Source: Flammeovirga sp. OC4 (lineage in GTDB: Bacteria > Bacteroidota > Bacteroidia > Cytophagales > Flammeovirgaceae). Taken from it: 64,000 bases of DNA. The stretch spans positions 62,001 to 126,000 of the forward strand of contig NZ_JTAM01000011.1 of assembly GCF_000812565.1 (NCBI RefSeq), read 5' to 3'. Below the pieces are notes generated by a model, which searched no databases, was not told where the DNA came from, and was given only the letters and a program-made list of their open reading frames with translations. Shown piece by piece: positions 48,193 through 57,852 of the stretch (its first letter is position 1; every line of letters begins with the position of its first letter). The position numbers and the translations under genes were made by a program.

Positions 48193-48255
48193 ATAAGTCT
48201 ACAGACTTATTAAAAATACCAGCACAAGTCTCGCCTGCGGCTTAAGACTTGCGCT
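48193..48255 (-). repeat. REP element right of the RAYT gene (minus orientation)
   Basis: On the minus strand AGCGCAAGTC pairs with GACTTGTGCT around a 15-nt loop that holds GCC-GCA-GGC (48221-48255). The second hairpin ATAAGTC/GACTTAT lies at 48193-48210, nearer the gene. It is inverted relative to the copy at 47467, and the terminal stem pair is swapped to C-G. Confidence 0.88.
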
Positions 48256-48274
48256 AGTAAATTAGTTTTATTTC

Positions 48275-50353
48275 TTATCGATCAATCGCCACCATTTGCT
48301 CTGGAGCTACAATAGCAAAGATTGTTGCATATTCAAATGCTACTTCTTTAAAACGCTGGAAACGACCTGAAGCACCACTGTGACCTGCCTCCATGTTTGT
48401 CTTAAGCATAATGTAATTATCACTTGTACTTTCTTGACGAAGTTTAGCTACCCATTTTGTAGGCTCCCAATATTGTACTTGAGAATCATGCAAGCCAGAA
48501 GTCACCAACATGTGTGGATAGTCTTTTTTCTCTACCTGATCATAAGGAGAATAAGACAACATGTAGTCATAATACTTCTTCTCGTTTGGATTACCCCACT
48601 CATCATACTCACCGGTAGTCAATGGAATAGATTCATCCAACATCGTTGTCACTACATCCACAAATGGTACGTCTGAGATGACGAATTTATAAAGATCAGG
48701 ACGAGCATTTACCACAGCGCCCATCAATAATCCACCAGCAGAACCACCATTGATCACAAACTTTTCTGCAGATGTATATTTTTCTTCAATTAAGAATTCT
48801 GAACAGGCGATGAAATCGGTGAATGTATTTTTCTTCTTCAACATTTTACCGTCTTCATACCAAGCTCTACCTAAATCTTCTCCACCTCTGATATGAGCAA
48901 TCGCGAAAGCGAAACCTCTTTCCATCAAACTAATTCTTGAGGGTGAAAAGGCTACATCATAAGAAATACCATAAGAGCCGTAACCCGTCATGTACAGTGG
49001 GTTTTGGCCGTTCAACTCAAAACCTTTTTTATACACTACAGAAATAGGCACTTTTACACCATCTTTTGCGGTAGCATACAAACGTTTTGCTTCGTAATCT
49101 TGTGGATCAAATTTGCCTAAAACCTTTTGTTGTTTTAGTAAAACTCTTGATCTATCCACCATATTGTAATCATATTCTGAATAAGGTGTTGTCAAAGAAT
49201 TGTAGCCAAAACGTAAGATATCAGTGTTGAAATCAGGATTGGCACCAGACCAAGCACTGTAAGTCTCTTCTCCAAAATCTAAATAGTGCTCTGATCCATC
49301 TTCCCATTTAATGATACGGATATGTACCAAACCATCTCTTCTCTCTTCAATTACATAGAAGTTTTTGAAGATATCCAAGCCTTCAAGAAGTGTATCTGTT
49401 CTGTGTGCAATTACTTCTTCCCAATTGTTTTTATCAGTAGTATCAGCATCTTCTGCCACTTTCATCAATCGGAAGTTTTTCGCATCCCAGTTGGTTACGA
49501 TATAAAAATGACCATTGAAATGAGAGACGCTATATTCGTGCTTTCTTTCTCTTGAAATAAAAGGTTTGAATTCTCCAAACGGATCATTGGCTTTCAGAAT
49601 TCTAGTCTCTGTAGTCAATGTAGAACCAGATTCAATCGCTAAATATTCTCTTGATTTTGTTCTTCTAACCCCAATCCAGAATGTATCATCTTTTTCCTCA
49701 TAAACCATTACGTCTTCCGACTGAGGAGTACCTAAAGTGTGTCTCCATACTTTATCTGGACGCAATGTTTCTTTGTCTTGAGTCGTGTAAAAAACAGTTT
49801 TTCCATCAGCCGCCCAAACTGCATCGCCTGAGGTTTCTTCTAATACATCTTCAAGGTTTTCACCTGTAGAAAGGTCTCTGAAACGAACAGTATATATTCT
49901 TCTTCCGACAATATCCTCCGCATAGGCAATTTTATTCTGATCCTCGCCTACGGTCATTCCTCCCACTTTATAATAAGATTTATCTTTTGCTTCAATATTC
50001 GCATCAATCAAAATCTCTTCTTCCGCTTCTAATGAACCTTTTTTACGGCAGTAAATAGGGTACTCCCCTCCTTCCACATAGCGTACATAATAATAGTAAT
50101 CTCTTGCTTTATAAGGAACAGATTCGTCTTTCTCTTGAATACGTCCTTTTAGCTCTTCAAACAAATCTTTCTCGAATTGCTTGTGTTCAGACATTACATC
50201 ATCAATGTATTTATTTTCGGCATTGAGATAATCAATTACTTCTTGATTTTCTCTATCTCGCATCCAATAATAAGGGTCAACTCTTTGGTCGCCATGGGTT
50301 TCTAATGTCTTAGGCTCCTTACGAGCTATAGGGGGTTGGATATTTTTATTCAT
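48275..50353 (-). CDS. ptrB: S9 family prolyl oligopeptidase / oligopeptidase B
   Basis: Serine peptidase that cleaves short peptides, in oligopeptidase B after basic residues. The 692-residue protein has an N-terminal beta-propeller (from DPYYWMRDRENQEV) and a C-terminal alpha/beta hydrolase domain. The triad is Ser in GGSAGGLLMG, Asp in SGLHDSQVQYWEP and His in EAGHSGASGR. No signal peptide is seen, so it is cytoplasmic. It is a single gene with a TATTTTTG box 19 nt upstream; a REP element lies 20 bp past its stop. Confidence 0.93.
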   Translation of the reverse strand: MNKNIQPPIARKEPKTLETHGDQRVDPYYWMRDRENQEVIDYLNAENKYIDDVMSEHKQFEKDLFEELKGRIQEKDESVPYKARDYYYYVRYVEGGEYPIYCRKKGSLEAEEEILIDANIEAKDKSYYKVGGMTVGEDQNKIAYAEDIVGRRIYTVRFRDLSTGENLEDVLEETSGDAVWAADGKTVFYTTQDKETLRPDKVWRHTLGTPQSEDVMVYEEKDDTFWIGVRRTKSREYLAIESGSTLTTETRILKANDPFGEFKPFISRERKHEYSVSHFNGHFYIVTNWDAKNFRLMKVAEDADTTDKNNWEEVIAHRTDTLLEGLDIFKNFYVIEERRDGLVHIRIIKWEDGSEHYLDFGEETYSAWSGANPDFNTDILRFGYNSLTTPYSEYDYNMVDRSRVLLKQQKVLGKFDPQDYEAKRLYATAKDGVKVPISVVYKKGFELNGQNPLYMTGYGSYGISYDVAFSPSRISLMERGFAFAIAHIRGGEDLGRAWYEDGKMLKKKNTFTDFIACSEFLIEEKYTSAEKFVINGGSAGGLLMGAVVNARPDLYKFVISDVPFVDVVTTMLDESIPLTTGEYDEWGNPNEKKYYDYMLSYSPYDQVEKKDYPHMLVTSGLHDSQVQYWEPTKWVAKLRQESTSDNYIMLKTNMEAGHSGASGRFQRFKEVAFEYATIFAIVAPEQMVAIDR

Positions 50354-50371
50354 ATTTATGTCTTTATCCTA

Positions 50372-50379
50372 CAAAAATA
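50372..50379 (-). promoter_or_regulatory. -7 promoter box of the S9 oligopeptidase gene
   Basis: TATTTTTG on the minus strand matches TAnnTTTG, 19 nt before the ATG. Confidence 0.55.
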
Positions 50380-50627
50380 ATCAGATCTTAAAATAAGTAG
50401 GTCATTCGTGTAACCTTTTATGCTGTAAAACCTAAGTTTATTGAAAATGAACACCTTAGCTGTTCAAACAGTGTATTTACTGTTCGTTTTCGAACGTGAT
50501 TTTAAATAAAAAAGTGATGAATATCAATATATTTTACTGACTTTCAACTACTTATGTTTTTATGGCACAGATATAGAATAATTGTTAGTGTGTCAAATTA
50601 ATTTCAAAAACATAATTCATAAATATC

Positions 50628-51035
50628 ATGAAAACTATTTTCTTAACGCTTACAATATTAATCTCAAGTTTTGTTTCAGTATTTGCCAATACATCAGATT
50701 TAGAAGCACCCAACGATGAAAAAAGTGCAATGCTTATAAAGAAGGTTCAAAAAGCAGATAAAAACGATTGGGTTACTTTAAAAGATGCAGCTTTATTTAC
50801 AATCAACTGGAATGGTGATTTAGAAATGGCCAAACAATGGATTGATAAAGCAATTACAATAGATAAAAATGCTTTAACATTAGAAGTTTTAGGAGATTAT
50901 TATGTTAGAACTCGCAATGTTGAAAAAGCAACTGAAACTTATTTTAAAGCTCTTGAGGAAGGAGTTACAAGTTTAGGTAAAGAAGATATGGAACGTATAC
51001 AACGTAAAGTGTTAGTTTACGCTAGAATGAAATAA
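50628..51035 (+). CDS. Small exported TPR-like protein
   Basis: A 135-residue protein with a clear signal peptide (MKTIFLTLTILISSFVSVFANT). The mature part is helical with tetratricopeptide-like spacing (MAKQWIDKAITIDKNALTLEVLGDYYV, then VEKATETYFKALEEG). That gives about two TPR units, fewer than most functional TPR proteins. Probably periplasmic; partner unknown. It stands alone with a strong terminator at 51091-51120. Confidence 0.7.
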   Translation: MKTIFLTLTILISSFVSVFANTSDLEAPNDEKSAMLIKKVQKADKNDWVTLKDAALFTINWNGDLEMAKQWIDKAITIDKNALTLEVLGDYYVRTRNVEKATETYFKALEEGVTSLGKEDMERIQRKVLVYARMK

Positions 51036-51090
51036 AAAAGATTTGGAATATCCGTATTCCGATGACTATCATATATTCATAACACTCATG

Positions 51091-51130
51091 AAGCCAAGAG
51101 GTTTGTTTGCCTCTTGGCTTTTTCTTTTTT
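51091..51130 (+). terminator. Terminator of the TPR-like gene
   Basis: AAGCCAAGAGG (51091-51101) and CCTCTTGGCTT (51110-51120) form an 11-bp perfect stem followed by TTTCTTTTTT. Confidence 0.92.
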
Positions 51131-51150
51131 ATATTGATTGACAAGTACAG

Positions 51151-51409
51151 TGTAAACTAAATTTTCGAATATTTATGGTATTTAGAAATCAGGAGATTTC
51201 TGTTGATCTGTAGGACACGAATGACGCTATCGCTTAACATTCGCGCCAGTGGACTTTCTACCCAATTCGTTTGGTACTGCTTTCCTTGGCCTTGAATTTT
51301 TTGCTTTGTTTTTGTTTCAAGACAAAATGAAGAAGAAGGAAGTTTGAAAGTAGACCCTATAAATCCTTGTAGATAGGTCAATTAAAAGTTGATGATAATT
51401 TAGTTTACA
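51151..51409. mobile_element. TIR-bounded REP-containing element (MITE-like), copy 1, 259 bp
   Basis: Thirteen-bp perfect terminal inverted repeats (TGTAAACTAAATT, 51151-51163; complement 51397-51409) bound a 259-bp unit. Inside are a hairpin AGAAATC/GATTTCT (51184-51201) and a minus-oriented REP (51214-51247, GACACGAATG with CATTCGCGCC). A right part contains AATGAAGAAGAAGGAAG. A second copy is at 56996-57387. No convincing gene inside; a 74-codon minus-strand frame is a by-product of the repeat. Confidence 0.7.
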
Positions 51410-51522
51410 ATGTAAGAAGTACTAAGACAAAATAAATAAGCATTAACGATGATGCATTTTTTAGCTTAGTTCTTAGAAAAAAGTAAACTCAAATTATAAC
51501 GATTCAAGCTAACGATTCTCTC

Positions 51523-52815
51523 ATGAAAGAAGATTTTCTTTACTTCATCTGGAAATTTCAATATTTCAAGTCTATTCAGCTATGTACTGATCAAAATGAA
51601 AACCTTGAAATCATCTCTACTGGTTTACAAAACCATGATGCCGGCCCTGATTTTTTAAATGCCCACTTGCGCATCAATGGTATAGAATGGCATGGCAATA
51701 TTGAGATTCATGTGAAAGCTTCTGATTGGAAAAAACATCAACATTCTCAAAATCGTGCTTATGATAATGTAATCCTTCACGTTGTGTGGGAAAATGATTT
51801 TAATGTTTTCCGGAAAGATCACTCCCTGATACCCACGTTAAGCATTAAAAATTGTATTGATCCAAAAATACAAGACGGATATACTTCTTTTCGTCTCAAT
51901 GATGATGTAATTGCATGTGGTTCACAATTGGAAAATGTTTCTCGCCTTCACAAACTTGCGATGTTGGATCGTGTTTTTTTAGAGAGAATCGAAAGAAAAG
52001 CAGGAAAAATACTTCAACAACTCCAGCATTCAAATAGAGATTGGGAAGAATGTACCTACAGAACCTTAGCAGAATATTTTGGCTTTAAGGTAAATAATGA
52101 TGCTTTTCAACGCTTGTCTTCGATTGTTCCTATCCGTTTATTAAAACTTCATGCGTATCAACCCCTTCAAGTTGAAGCATTTCTTTTTGGCAGTGCTGGC
52201 TTTTTATCTGATGAGGCTAATTCACCATATATGAAAAAACTTCATCGGGAATATAAATTTCTGAGCCACAAGTATGCCATTAAGGAAAAGGAAATGTCTT
52301 TACATGAATGGAAATTTTTAAGATTACGTCCTGCTAATTTCCCAACTATCCGTATTGCTCAACTTTCTAGTATTATCATCAACATTCCGCATTTGTGTTC
52401 TGCATTTCTACATATTTCTTCCTTAGAAAGCTTTATCCGTTTCATGCAACATCCTACCTCTGAGTATTGGCATTCTCACTATCACTTTGGTAAAACTTCT
52501 CAAAAACCAATTAGTGCATTTATTGGCAAGTCTGCACTACAATCTTTATTGGTCAATGTAGTCGTTCCATTACAATTTGCCTACGGAACAGATAGAAATG
52601 AAAGTCGATATAAGGAAAAAGCTATTCAACTCCTAGAAGCTATTCCTCCCGAAAACAATAAGTTCACGAAACTATGGAAAGGATATTCCATTAAAAATAA
52701 CTCCTCTTTAGATTCTCAAGGATTGATTGAATTGTATACTCAGTATTGTCAAAAAAACAGGTGCTTAGAATGCAGCTTAGGCGTTCAGGTTTTGAACAGT
52801 AAAAATAAGCATTAA
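51523..52815 (+). CDS. DUF2851 family protein
   Basis: A 430-residue cytoplasmic protein recognised by its start (MKEDFLYFIWKFQYF) and the strand block GLQNHDAGPDFLNAHLRINGIEWHGNIEIHV. YDNVILHVVWEND follows. These conserved Asp/Glu/His positions in the N-terminal third look like a nuclease-like core, but the function of DUF2851 is unknown and this is only a suggestion. Length is normal. It ends with several Cys (NRCLECSLG). Single gene, 80 bp before an ArsR regulator. Confidence 0.88.
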   Translation: MKEDFLYFIWKFQYFKSIQLCTDQNENLEIISTGLQNHDAGPDFLNAHLRINGIEWHGNIEIHVKASDWKKHQHSQNRAYDNVILHVVWENDFNVFRKDHSLIPTLSIKNCIDPKIQDGYTSFRLNDDVIACGSQLENVSRLHKLAMLDRVFLERIERKAGKILQQLQHSNRDWEECTYRTLAEYFGFKVNNDAFQRLSSIVPIRLLKLHAYQPLQVEAFLFGSAGFLSDEANSPYMKKLHREYKFLSHKYAIKEKEMSLHEWKFLRLRPANFPTIRIAQLSSIIINIPHLCSAFLHISSLESFIRFMQHPTSEYWHSHYHFGKTSQKPISAFIGKSALQSLLVNVVVPLQFAYGTDRNESRYKEKAIQLLEAIPPENNKFTKLWKGYSIKNNSSLDSQGLIELYTQYCQKNRCLECSLGVQVLNSKNKH

Positions 52816-52897
52816 CACTTCAATACATGAACATGTAATCATAAGTGCGTATATTTGTTTTTTCCATCATCCAAGTATTTACTTAATCGAATATATT

Positions 52898-53188
52898 ATG
52901 GAACACGATAAGATAGAAAAAGCTGCTTTTATATTAAAAACTATTGCACACCCTGTAAGGCTTAGAATCTTAGAATTATTAGATTGTACGAATCGTTTAT
53001 CAGTAAGTGAGATCTGTGCTAAATTAAATTGTGAGCAATCTTTAACCTCTCATCATTTATCAAATATGAAGTTGAAAGGTATTTTGTCTTCACAAAGAGA
53101 AGGGAAAAATATTTATTATTCTTTGAAAGAAAAGTCAGTCGTTAACATCATTTCATGCTTGGAAGATTGCGACTGTAATATGGGCTAA
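52898..53188 (+). CDS. ArsR/SmtB-type winged-helix regulator
   Basis: A 96-residue helix-turn-helix repressor-type protein: KTIAHPVRLRILELL (helix 1-2), VSEICAKLNCEQSLTSHHLSNMKLKG (recognition helix) and SSQREGKNIYYSL (wing). Cysteines at the start of helix 3 (EICAKLNC) and at the C terminus (SCLEDCDCN) could bind metal or sense redox state, though the ELCVC motif of ArsR is absent. Its 3' end overlaps the convergent BamA-like gene by 4 bp. Target unknown. Confidence 0.9.
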   Translation: MEHDKIEKAAFILKTIAHPVRLRILELLDCTNRLSVSEICAKLNCEQSLTSHHLSNMKLKGILSSQREGKNIYYSLKEKSVVNIISCLEDCDCNMG

Positions 53189-54678
53189 AGGTCTACTAAA
53201 TAATATAGGTAGAATCCTCCTCCGCGTCCATGTCTGTTGAATGAGTATTCAAGCTTTAAGACTGAACTATAAAAAGTAACGAAATCCATTCCAAGACCAT
53301 ATCCAATTAAAGGTGTATTGGTTAAACTTTCGTTTGATGGATCTACTCCTGGATAATAAACATACCCTGCATCAATATATGCCTTAAAAAGAATATCAAT
53401 TGGAATTCTTTTGGCATGCTTTGATTTTATGATGTTCTGAAAATTAAGTGCAGTAGATAAGGCTCTAAACTTTAAATCATTTTTAATAATTGCAGTGTTT
53501 TGCCCATCAATCACATAATTATCGTATCCCCTTATAAATAAGTTTTTGTAACCAATAGCCCTCATTTCATTGTAAGGTAGTTTCTCAGGGAATCCTAATT
53601 TACCCGCAAAACCAATAGAGTAATAGAACCTTTTTACTTTATCGAGAGGCATAAATTTATAAGCCGACCATTCCATGATGACTGCATTAAGGTCATCAAA
53701 GACTCCTAATCCCAACTTCTCTATACCGAGTTTCAAGTAATAGCCATTCAATGGGTAACTTGTAATATCTCTTTTATCTCTAGTGTAAGTGTATCCCAAT
53801 GTAAAGTACCTCAACTTTGTTCTTCCCTCAAGGAAAAAGTCTGGATTAAGCATTGCAACGGTATCCGCAACTTGGTCTTGATCATAGCTCAATGAAAAAT
53901 TATGATGATCATAAAAACCATATCGCTTTCCAAAGTTGATAATACCATTCCAAGACCTTCTTAAAACTTCAGTATCTTTTTCTACTTCCACAAAGATGTT
54001 GTCTTCTGTTTTATATGCTACCGTAGTTTCTTCCTTAAAAGAACCCGCGAAAGACAAACTTGTCTTTTGTTTTTTATCAATATATGGGAAAGAGTAGCCA
54101 ATACTGAACTGTCTTGAAAAGCCCAACTCAATCAAAATATCCAACGTTTCATTTCGCCCACGCATATTACGTTGTTTGAAATCCAACCCGTATTGAATCC
54201 TTCCTAAGTCTGCCCCTCTATTATTCCACCACTCATTAAAACTTCGATCTGCTAACTCAATAAGAGGCACCGGCCAAGTGTACCATCGCTCTACCATAAT
54301 GAATTCAATATTGATAGAATCGCTTTCCACTTCGATAACCATGACATCTACAGTTTCAAAAAGTTGAGTGTTAAACACTTTATTCCTTTCAGAAGTGATA
54401 TACTGTTTAATATTTTTTTTAGGAATAAGTCCACCTTCTTTGATATCAAGCTCCCTATTGATAATCTGAGGTTTGGTTTTATTTAGCCCTACAAAATTTA
54501 TTTTATTAATATGTACATATCCAACCGTGTCTACATCAAATTGGTCTAAACCCGTGAGTAGCAAGTCATTTTGTGCACATACAGGTTGAGTTAATGATAG
54601 CAAAAAGGTCAAAAAAATCACCTTAATGGACAGTGCAATAATGGGAGTTCTATATATATTTGTTTCTAATTTATTCAC
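53185..54678 (-). CDS. BamA/TamA family outer-membrane protein
   Basis: A 497-residue protein with a signal peptide (to about residue 36, ending PVCAQ) and one POTRA-like domain (INKINFVGLNKTKPQIINRE, to about residue 125). A 16-strand-type barrel of the surface-antigen family follows, ending YSFNRHGRGGGFYLYYLVDL. With one POTRA domain it is shorter than BamA, which has five. It resembles the accessory BamA-like proteins of Bacteroidota that help insert outer-membrane proteins or lipids. Monocistronic. Confidence 0.82.
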   Translation of the reverse strand: MNKLETNIYRTPIIALSIKVIFLTFLLSLTQPVCAQNDLLLTGLDQFDVDTVGYVHINKINFVGLNKTKPQIINRELDIKEGGLIPKKNIKQYITSERNKVFNTQLFETVDVMVIEVESDSINIEFIMVERWYTWPVPLIELADRSFNEWWNNRGADLGRIQYGLDFKQRNMRGRNETLDILIELGFSRQFSIGYSFPYIDKKQKTSLSFAGSFKEETTVAYKTEDNIFVEVEKDTEVLRRSWNGIINFGKRYGFYDHHNFSLSYDQDQVADTVAMLNPDFFLEGRTKLRYFTLGYTYTRDKRDITSYPLNGYYLKLGIEKLGLGVFDDLNAVIMEWSAYKFMPLDKVKRFYYSIGFAGKLGFPEKLPYNEMRAIGYKNLFIRGYDNYVIDGQNTAIIKNDLKFRALSTALNFQNIIKSKHAKRIPIDILFKAYIDAGYVYYPGVDPSNESLTNTPLIGYGLGMDFVTFYSSVLKLEYSFNRHGRGGGFYLYYLVDL

Positions 54679-54905
54679 TATGGCTTGCTATAAAAAAATC
54701 AAGCATTTATATGTATGTTTAATATTGTCACTCTAAAGATAGAAAAAGCACAATTAGTCAATTATATTTGTATTAACTTCAGAGTGATTCTAGAAAAATT
54801 AAGTTCACTAATATAATATGCTTTTTAGAGGTAGGCACATATTATACCAAGTATTTTAAAATTTAAAAGACAGTTATTATTAACAAGGCAACAAAAATAA
54901 ACGAT

Positions 54906-56948
54906 ATGTTCAATTACAAGAGCATCAAGCGTATCAGTACTATTGCTAGTATTGTGAGTTGGATACTCTTGTTGATGATTGGTGTCCGTGAACAATACCT
55001 CACCGATTATAATATCGCACATGCTCCTTTCCCTTCATTTGTAAAAGGATTAATACTCAATATATGGATTATTTCTTCTTACTTTCTGATTTGGCTTTAT
55101 TTTCAGCCTAAAGAACGGGATTTTCAAGGGCTCTTGTGGCAAATCTTTGTCGTTGCATTATTGTCTACACTCCTTTCTATGGGAGTCAATTTATTGCTCA
55201 CCTGGCTTAGGGATGAATTACAATATAACCTACCTTTTCTCTACGCCATCTTTTTCCATATTGAGTTTTCGCTTCTGATGACATTACTGATCAGTACTTT
55301 TGTCACCTGGAAAAAACTCATATTATTCGAACAAACACAATTCACGCATTATACATGGCTTGCATTTGAAATCTTTTTAGGATTAACAATGCTTGCTCAC
55401 TTTATCAGAATTGGAACTATTGATGATATCTATTTTAAAATCCCGATTGCATTTTTGATCATTTGGATTCTAATGATTTCGATTAATGTAAGATGGGTTC
55501 CTCATCTTAATTTCCAACAAAAAGTTCAAGGTATTTTCAAGCTGGCATTTATCATGTTGGCTTTTAGTTATTTCGTTGCAAGTTTTAGATTTTACTTTTA
55601 CGAACAATCTTTAATTAGCGATGATTTAATCAAAAACTTATTCCCTGTTACCCTTTTCCTCTTTGTTTTTGTTTATGCTGTATCAGCGGCTTTATTCATG
55701 CTGTTCAGTTTACCTACTTCTTCTGTTTTTGAGAAAAAAGAACAAGAGATTAGCAGCTTCAGAAACCTAAGTTTAGCGGTAAGAGATGGGAAACAAGACA
55801 CTGATGTTTATAAAGTATTATTGCATAGTTCACTGAAAAGCATTCAGGCTGATGCTGGATGGATTGTAGATAATGACTTTAATGTGAAAGTGATTTATGG
55901 TATCGATAAAGAAGATATTCTTGTGGTCAACCAAGACCTAAAAGATGCCGAGTACAATGGTTCACAACCCATCAAGCTCAACTTTCAGCCTTACTTCCGC
56001 AAGGAGAATGTCAATAGAAATTACCGTTCTATTATTGCTCTCCCTATCATTGTTGATACAGAAGTAAAAAGTTCTCTAGTTTTAGTAAAGAGACTACATA
56101 ATGCTATTGACTCAGTGATGCAGTCTACGGTCAATACCTATGTTGCTCAAGCGGGCATTGCACTTTTCAACCTCGACCTACTATCCAATGCAGTCAAGAA
56201 TGAGGTTTATAAAAACAGTATGCAAATTGCCAAACAAACGCAAGAAGCATTAATGCCGAAGAAGCAAGAAATCAATGAAAATATAGAAGTTTATGTTACT
56301 TGGGAACCTGCCATTGTGGTAGGAGGTGACTATTATGACATGCACCGATTAAATGACCATGAAGTAAGCTTTATCATTGCCGATGTATCAGGTAAAGGAC
56401 CTAAAGCGGCCTTCAACATGGCTCAGATGAAAGGTATTTATCATTCATTAGCTCGTGAAGAAGGTATTAAACCTGATGAGTTCTTTACTAAAGCCAACGC
56501 TGCTTTAACAGGCTGTATTCAAAGGGATACTTTTATTACTGCCACTTACCTTCATATCAATACTGAATTACAAAAAGTAGATTATGCTAGAGCAGGCCAC
56601 TGCCCTACATTATATTATAGTAATGCTACAAACGAAGCTACTTTCCTAGACAATAGAGGACTGGGGCTAGGTATTGTAAGAAACAACTCTTACAAAAAAT
56701 TCATCCATAATCACGAAATCCATTACCAACCTGGAGATATTATGATTCTCTATACTGATGGTATTACTGAAGCGAGAAGTAAAAATGGAGTTGATGAATA
56801 TGGCTATGATTATATGAAAGCTATCCTTGAAAAAAGTAAAGATGAACCGCTAAAAATTATTGCTAATAAGATACTTTTAGACGTCTATAATTTCATGGGT
56901 AAAGAAGCAATGGATGATGATTTCACTTTATTGATCATCCGTCTATAA
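54906..56948 (+). CDS. Membrane-bound PP2C (SpoIIE-type) serine/threonine phosphatase with GAF-like domain
   Basis: A 680-residue signalling protein: about eight membrane helices (residues 12-275), then a GAF-like domain (about 285-435, VYKVLLHSSLKSIQADAGWIVD). The phosphatase domain (about 450-680) has the metal-binding Asp in VVGGDYYDMH, IIADVSGKGPKAA, LYTDGITEAR and DDDFTLLI. Such RsbU/SpoIIE-like enzymes dephosphorylate anti-sigma-factor antagonists. No kinase or antagonist gene is adjacent, so its pathway is not evident here. Confidence 0.92.
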   Translation: MFNYKSIKRISTIASIVSWILLLMIGVREQYLTDYNIAHAPFPSFVKGLILNIWIISSYFLIWLYFQPKERDFQGLLWQIFVVALLSTLLSMGVNLLLTWLRDELQYNLPFLYAIFFHIEFSLLMTLLISTFVTWKKLILFEQTQFTHYTWLAFEIFLGLTMLAHFIRIGTIDDIYFKIPIAFLIIWILMISINVRWVPHLNFQQKVQGIFKLAFIMLAFSYFVASFRFYFYEQSLISDDLIKNLFPVTLFLFVFVYAVSAALFMLFSLPTSSVFEKKEQEISSFRNLSLAVRDGKQDTDVYKVLLHSSLKSIQADAGWIVDNDFNVKVIYGIDKEDILVVNQDLKDAEYNGSQPIKLNFQPYFRKENVNRNYRSIIALPIIVDTEVKSSLVLVKRLHNAIDSVMQSTVNTYVAQAGIALFNLDLLSNAVKNEVYKNSMQIAKQTQEALMPKKQEINENIEVYVTWEPAIVVGGDYYDMHRLNDHEVSFIIADVSGKGPKAAFNMAQMKGIYHSLAREEGIKPDEFFTKANAALTGCIQRDTFITATYLHINTELQKVDYARAGHCPTLYYSNATNEATFLDNRGLGLGIVRNNSYKKFIHNHEIHYQPGDIMILYTDGITEARSKNGVDEYGYDYMKAILEKSKDEPLKIIANKILLDVYNFMGKEAMDDDFTLLIIRL

Positions 56949-56995
56949 AAAGGCTTGGAACCTTATTTCTATTAAAATTCGCTCGCTCAACACAT

Positions 56996-57387
56996 TGTAA
57001 ACTAAGTTCACGGCTTTTAGAAATCAGGAGATTTCTGATGATTTATAGGACACGAATGACGCTTTCGCTTAACATTCGCGCCAGTTGACTTTCTACCCAA
57101 TTCGTTTGGTAATTCTAACCCCAGTCTTGAAGGGAAAAGCGTTAAGAATTTCGTGGAATGAGCCGGTCAAAATGATTTTGCTGTTTGAGCATCTCAAAAC
57201 GATGAAGTTTTGATCGAGTTAGCCTTTCAATAGGCGAGAGGAATGAAATTTAGCTTTTGACTTCTAAGCCTAGATTTTTTGCTTCGTTTTTCATCAATGG
57301 AAAAATGAAGAAGAAGGAAGCTTGAAAGTAGGCCCTATAAAACCTAGTAGAAATACGGATTGAAAGTTAAAGAAAGTTTAGTCTACA
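56996..57387. mobile_element. TIR-bounded REP-containing element (MITE-like), copy 2, 392 bp
   Basis: TGTAAACTAA (56996-57005) and TTAGTCTACA (57378-57387) are inverted ends with one mismatch. The left 120 bp (hairpin 57019-57036; REP 57049-57082) and right 110 bp closely match the 259-bp element at 51151. About 160 extra bases, from about 57110 to 57270, sit in the middle. No gene. The rest of the gap (57388-57852) is AT-rich; I see no coding sequence in it. Confidence 0.68.
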
Positions 57388-57852
57388 ATTTAGTACACAA
57401 TGCAGTTTGGAAACTTAAAGTTATTTTTAAAAGCACTTCTGTCAATACTCCCCATTATTTACAACTTTCCTTTTCGTCTCTCCCCTTTTTCATTGCGGTT
57501 TATACTTCAGTTACGGCTAACTAAATTAAAGCCCATAATAAATTTCTAAGTAAAATAACAGGTATAATTAGAGGTCAATTTAGTAGAAGAATAATAAAAA
57601 TCATCATCATAATGAGAGGTGTCATAGTATTATTTACACTCCTTTAGCTATTTTTGCAACCGATACCGATTACTTATAACTACGCTTCGTTTTCCTATTT
57701 ATTAATTTACTTTACTATTCAACATTATTACCATAAACTGTTTTAACTAACAAATACAGTTCAAAATGAAAAGATTAACTTGTTGATTGATGAAATGAAA
57801 TCGAAGAAATTGATAGTATATAATCTCGCAATTTTTATTTAAACCAATAGCT

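Noticed and set aside
47467-48255. RAYT plus REPs as a complete insertion sequence (IS200/IS605)
   Set aside because: There is no accessory TnpB and no identical second copy, and the flanking hairpins are the same dispersed REPs seen elsewhere, which fits a RAYT/REP system better than an autonomous IS.
51157-51381. 74-codon minus-strand open frame in the 259-bp element
   Set aside because: It lies wholly within the repeat, runs through the REP palindrome and has no signal, domain or conserved start; the second copy of the element does not keep the same frame.
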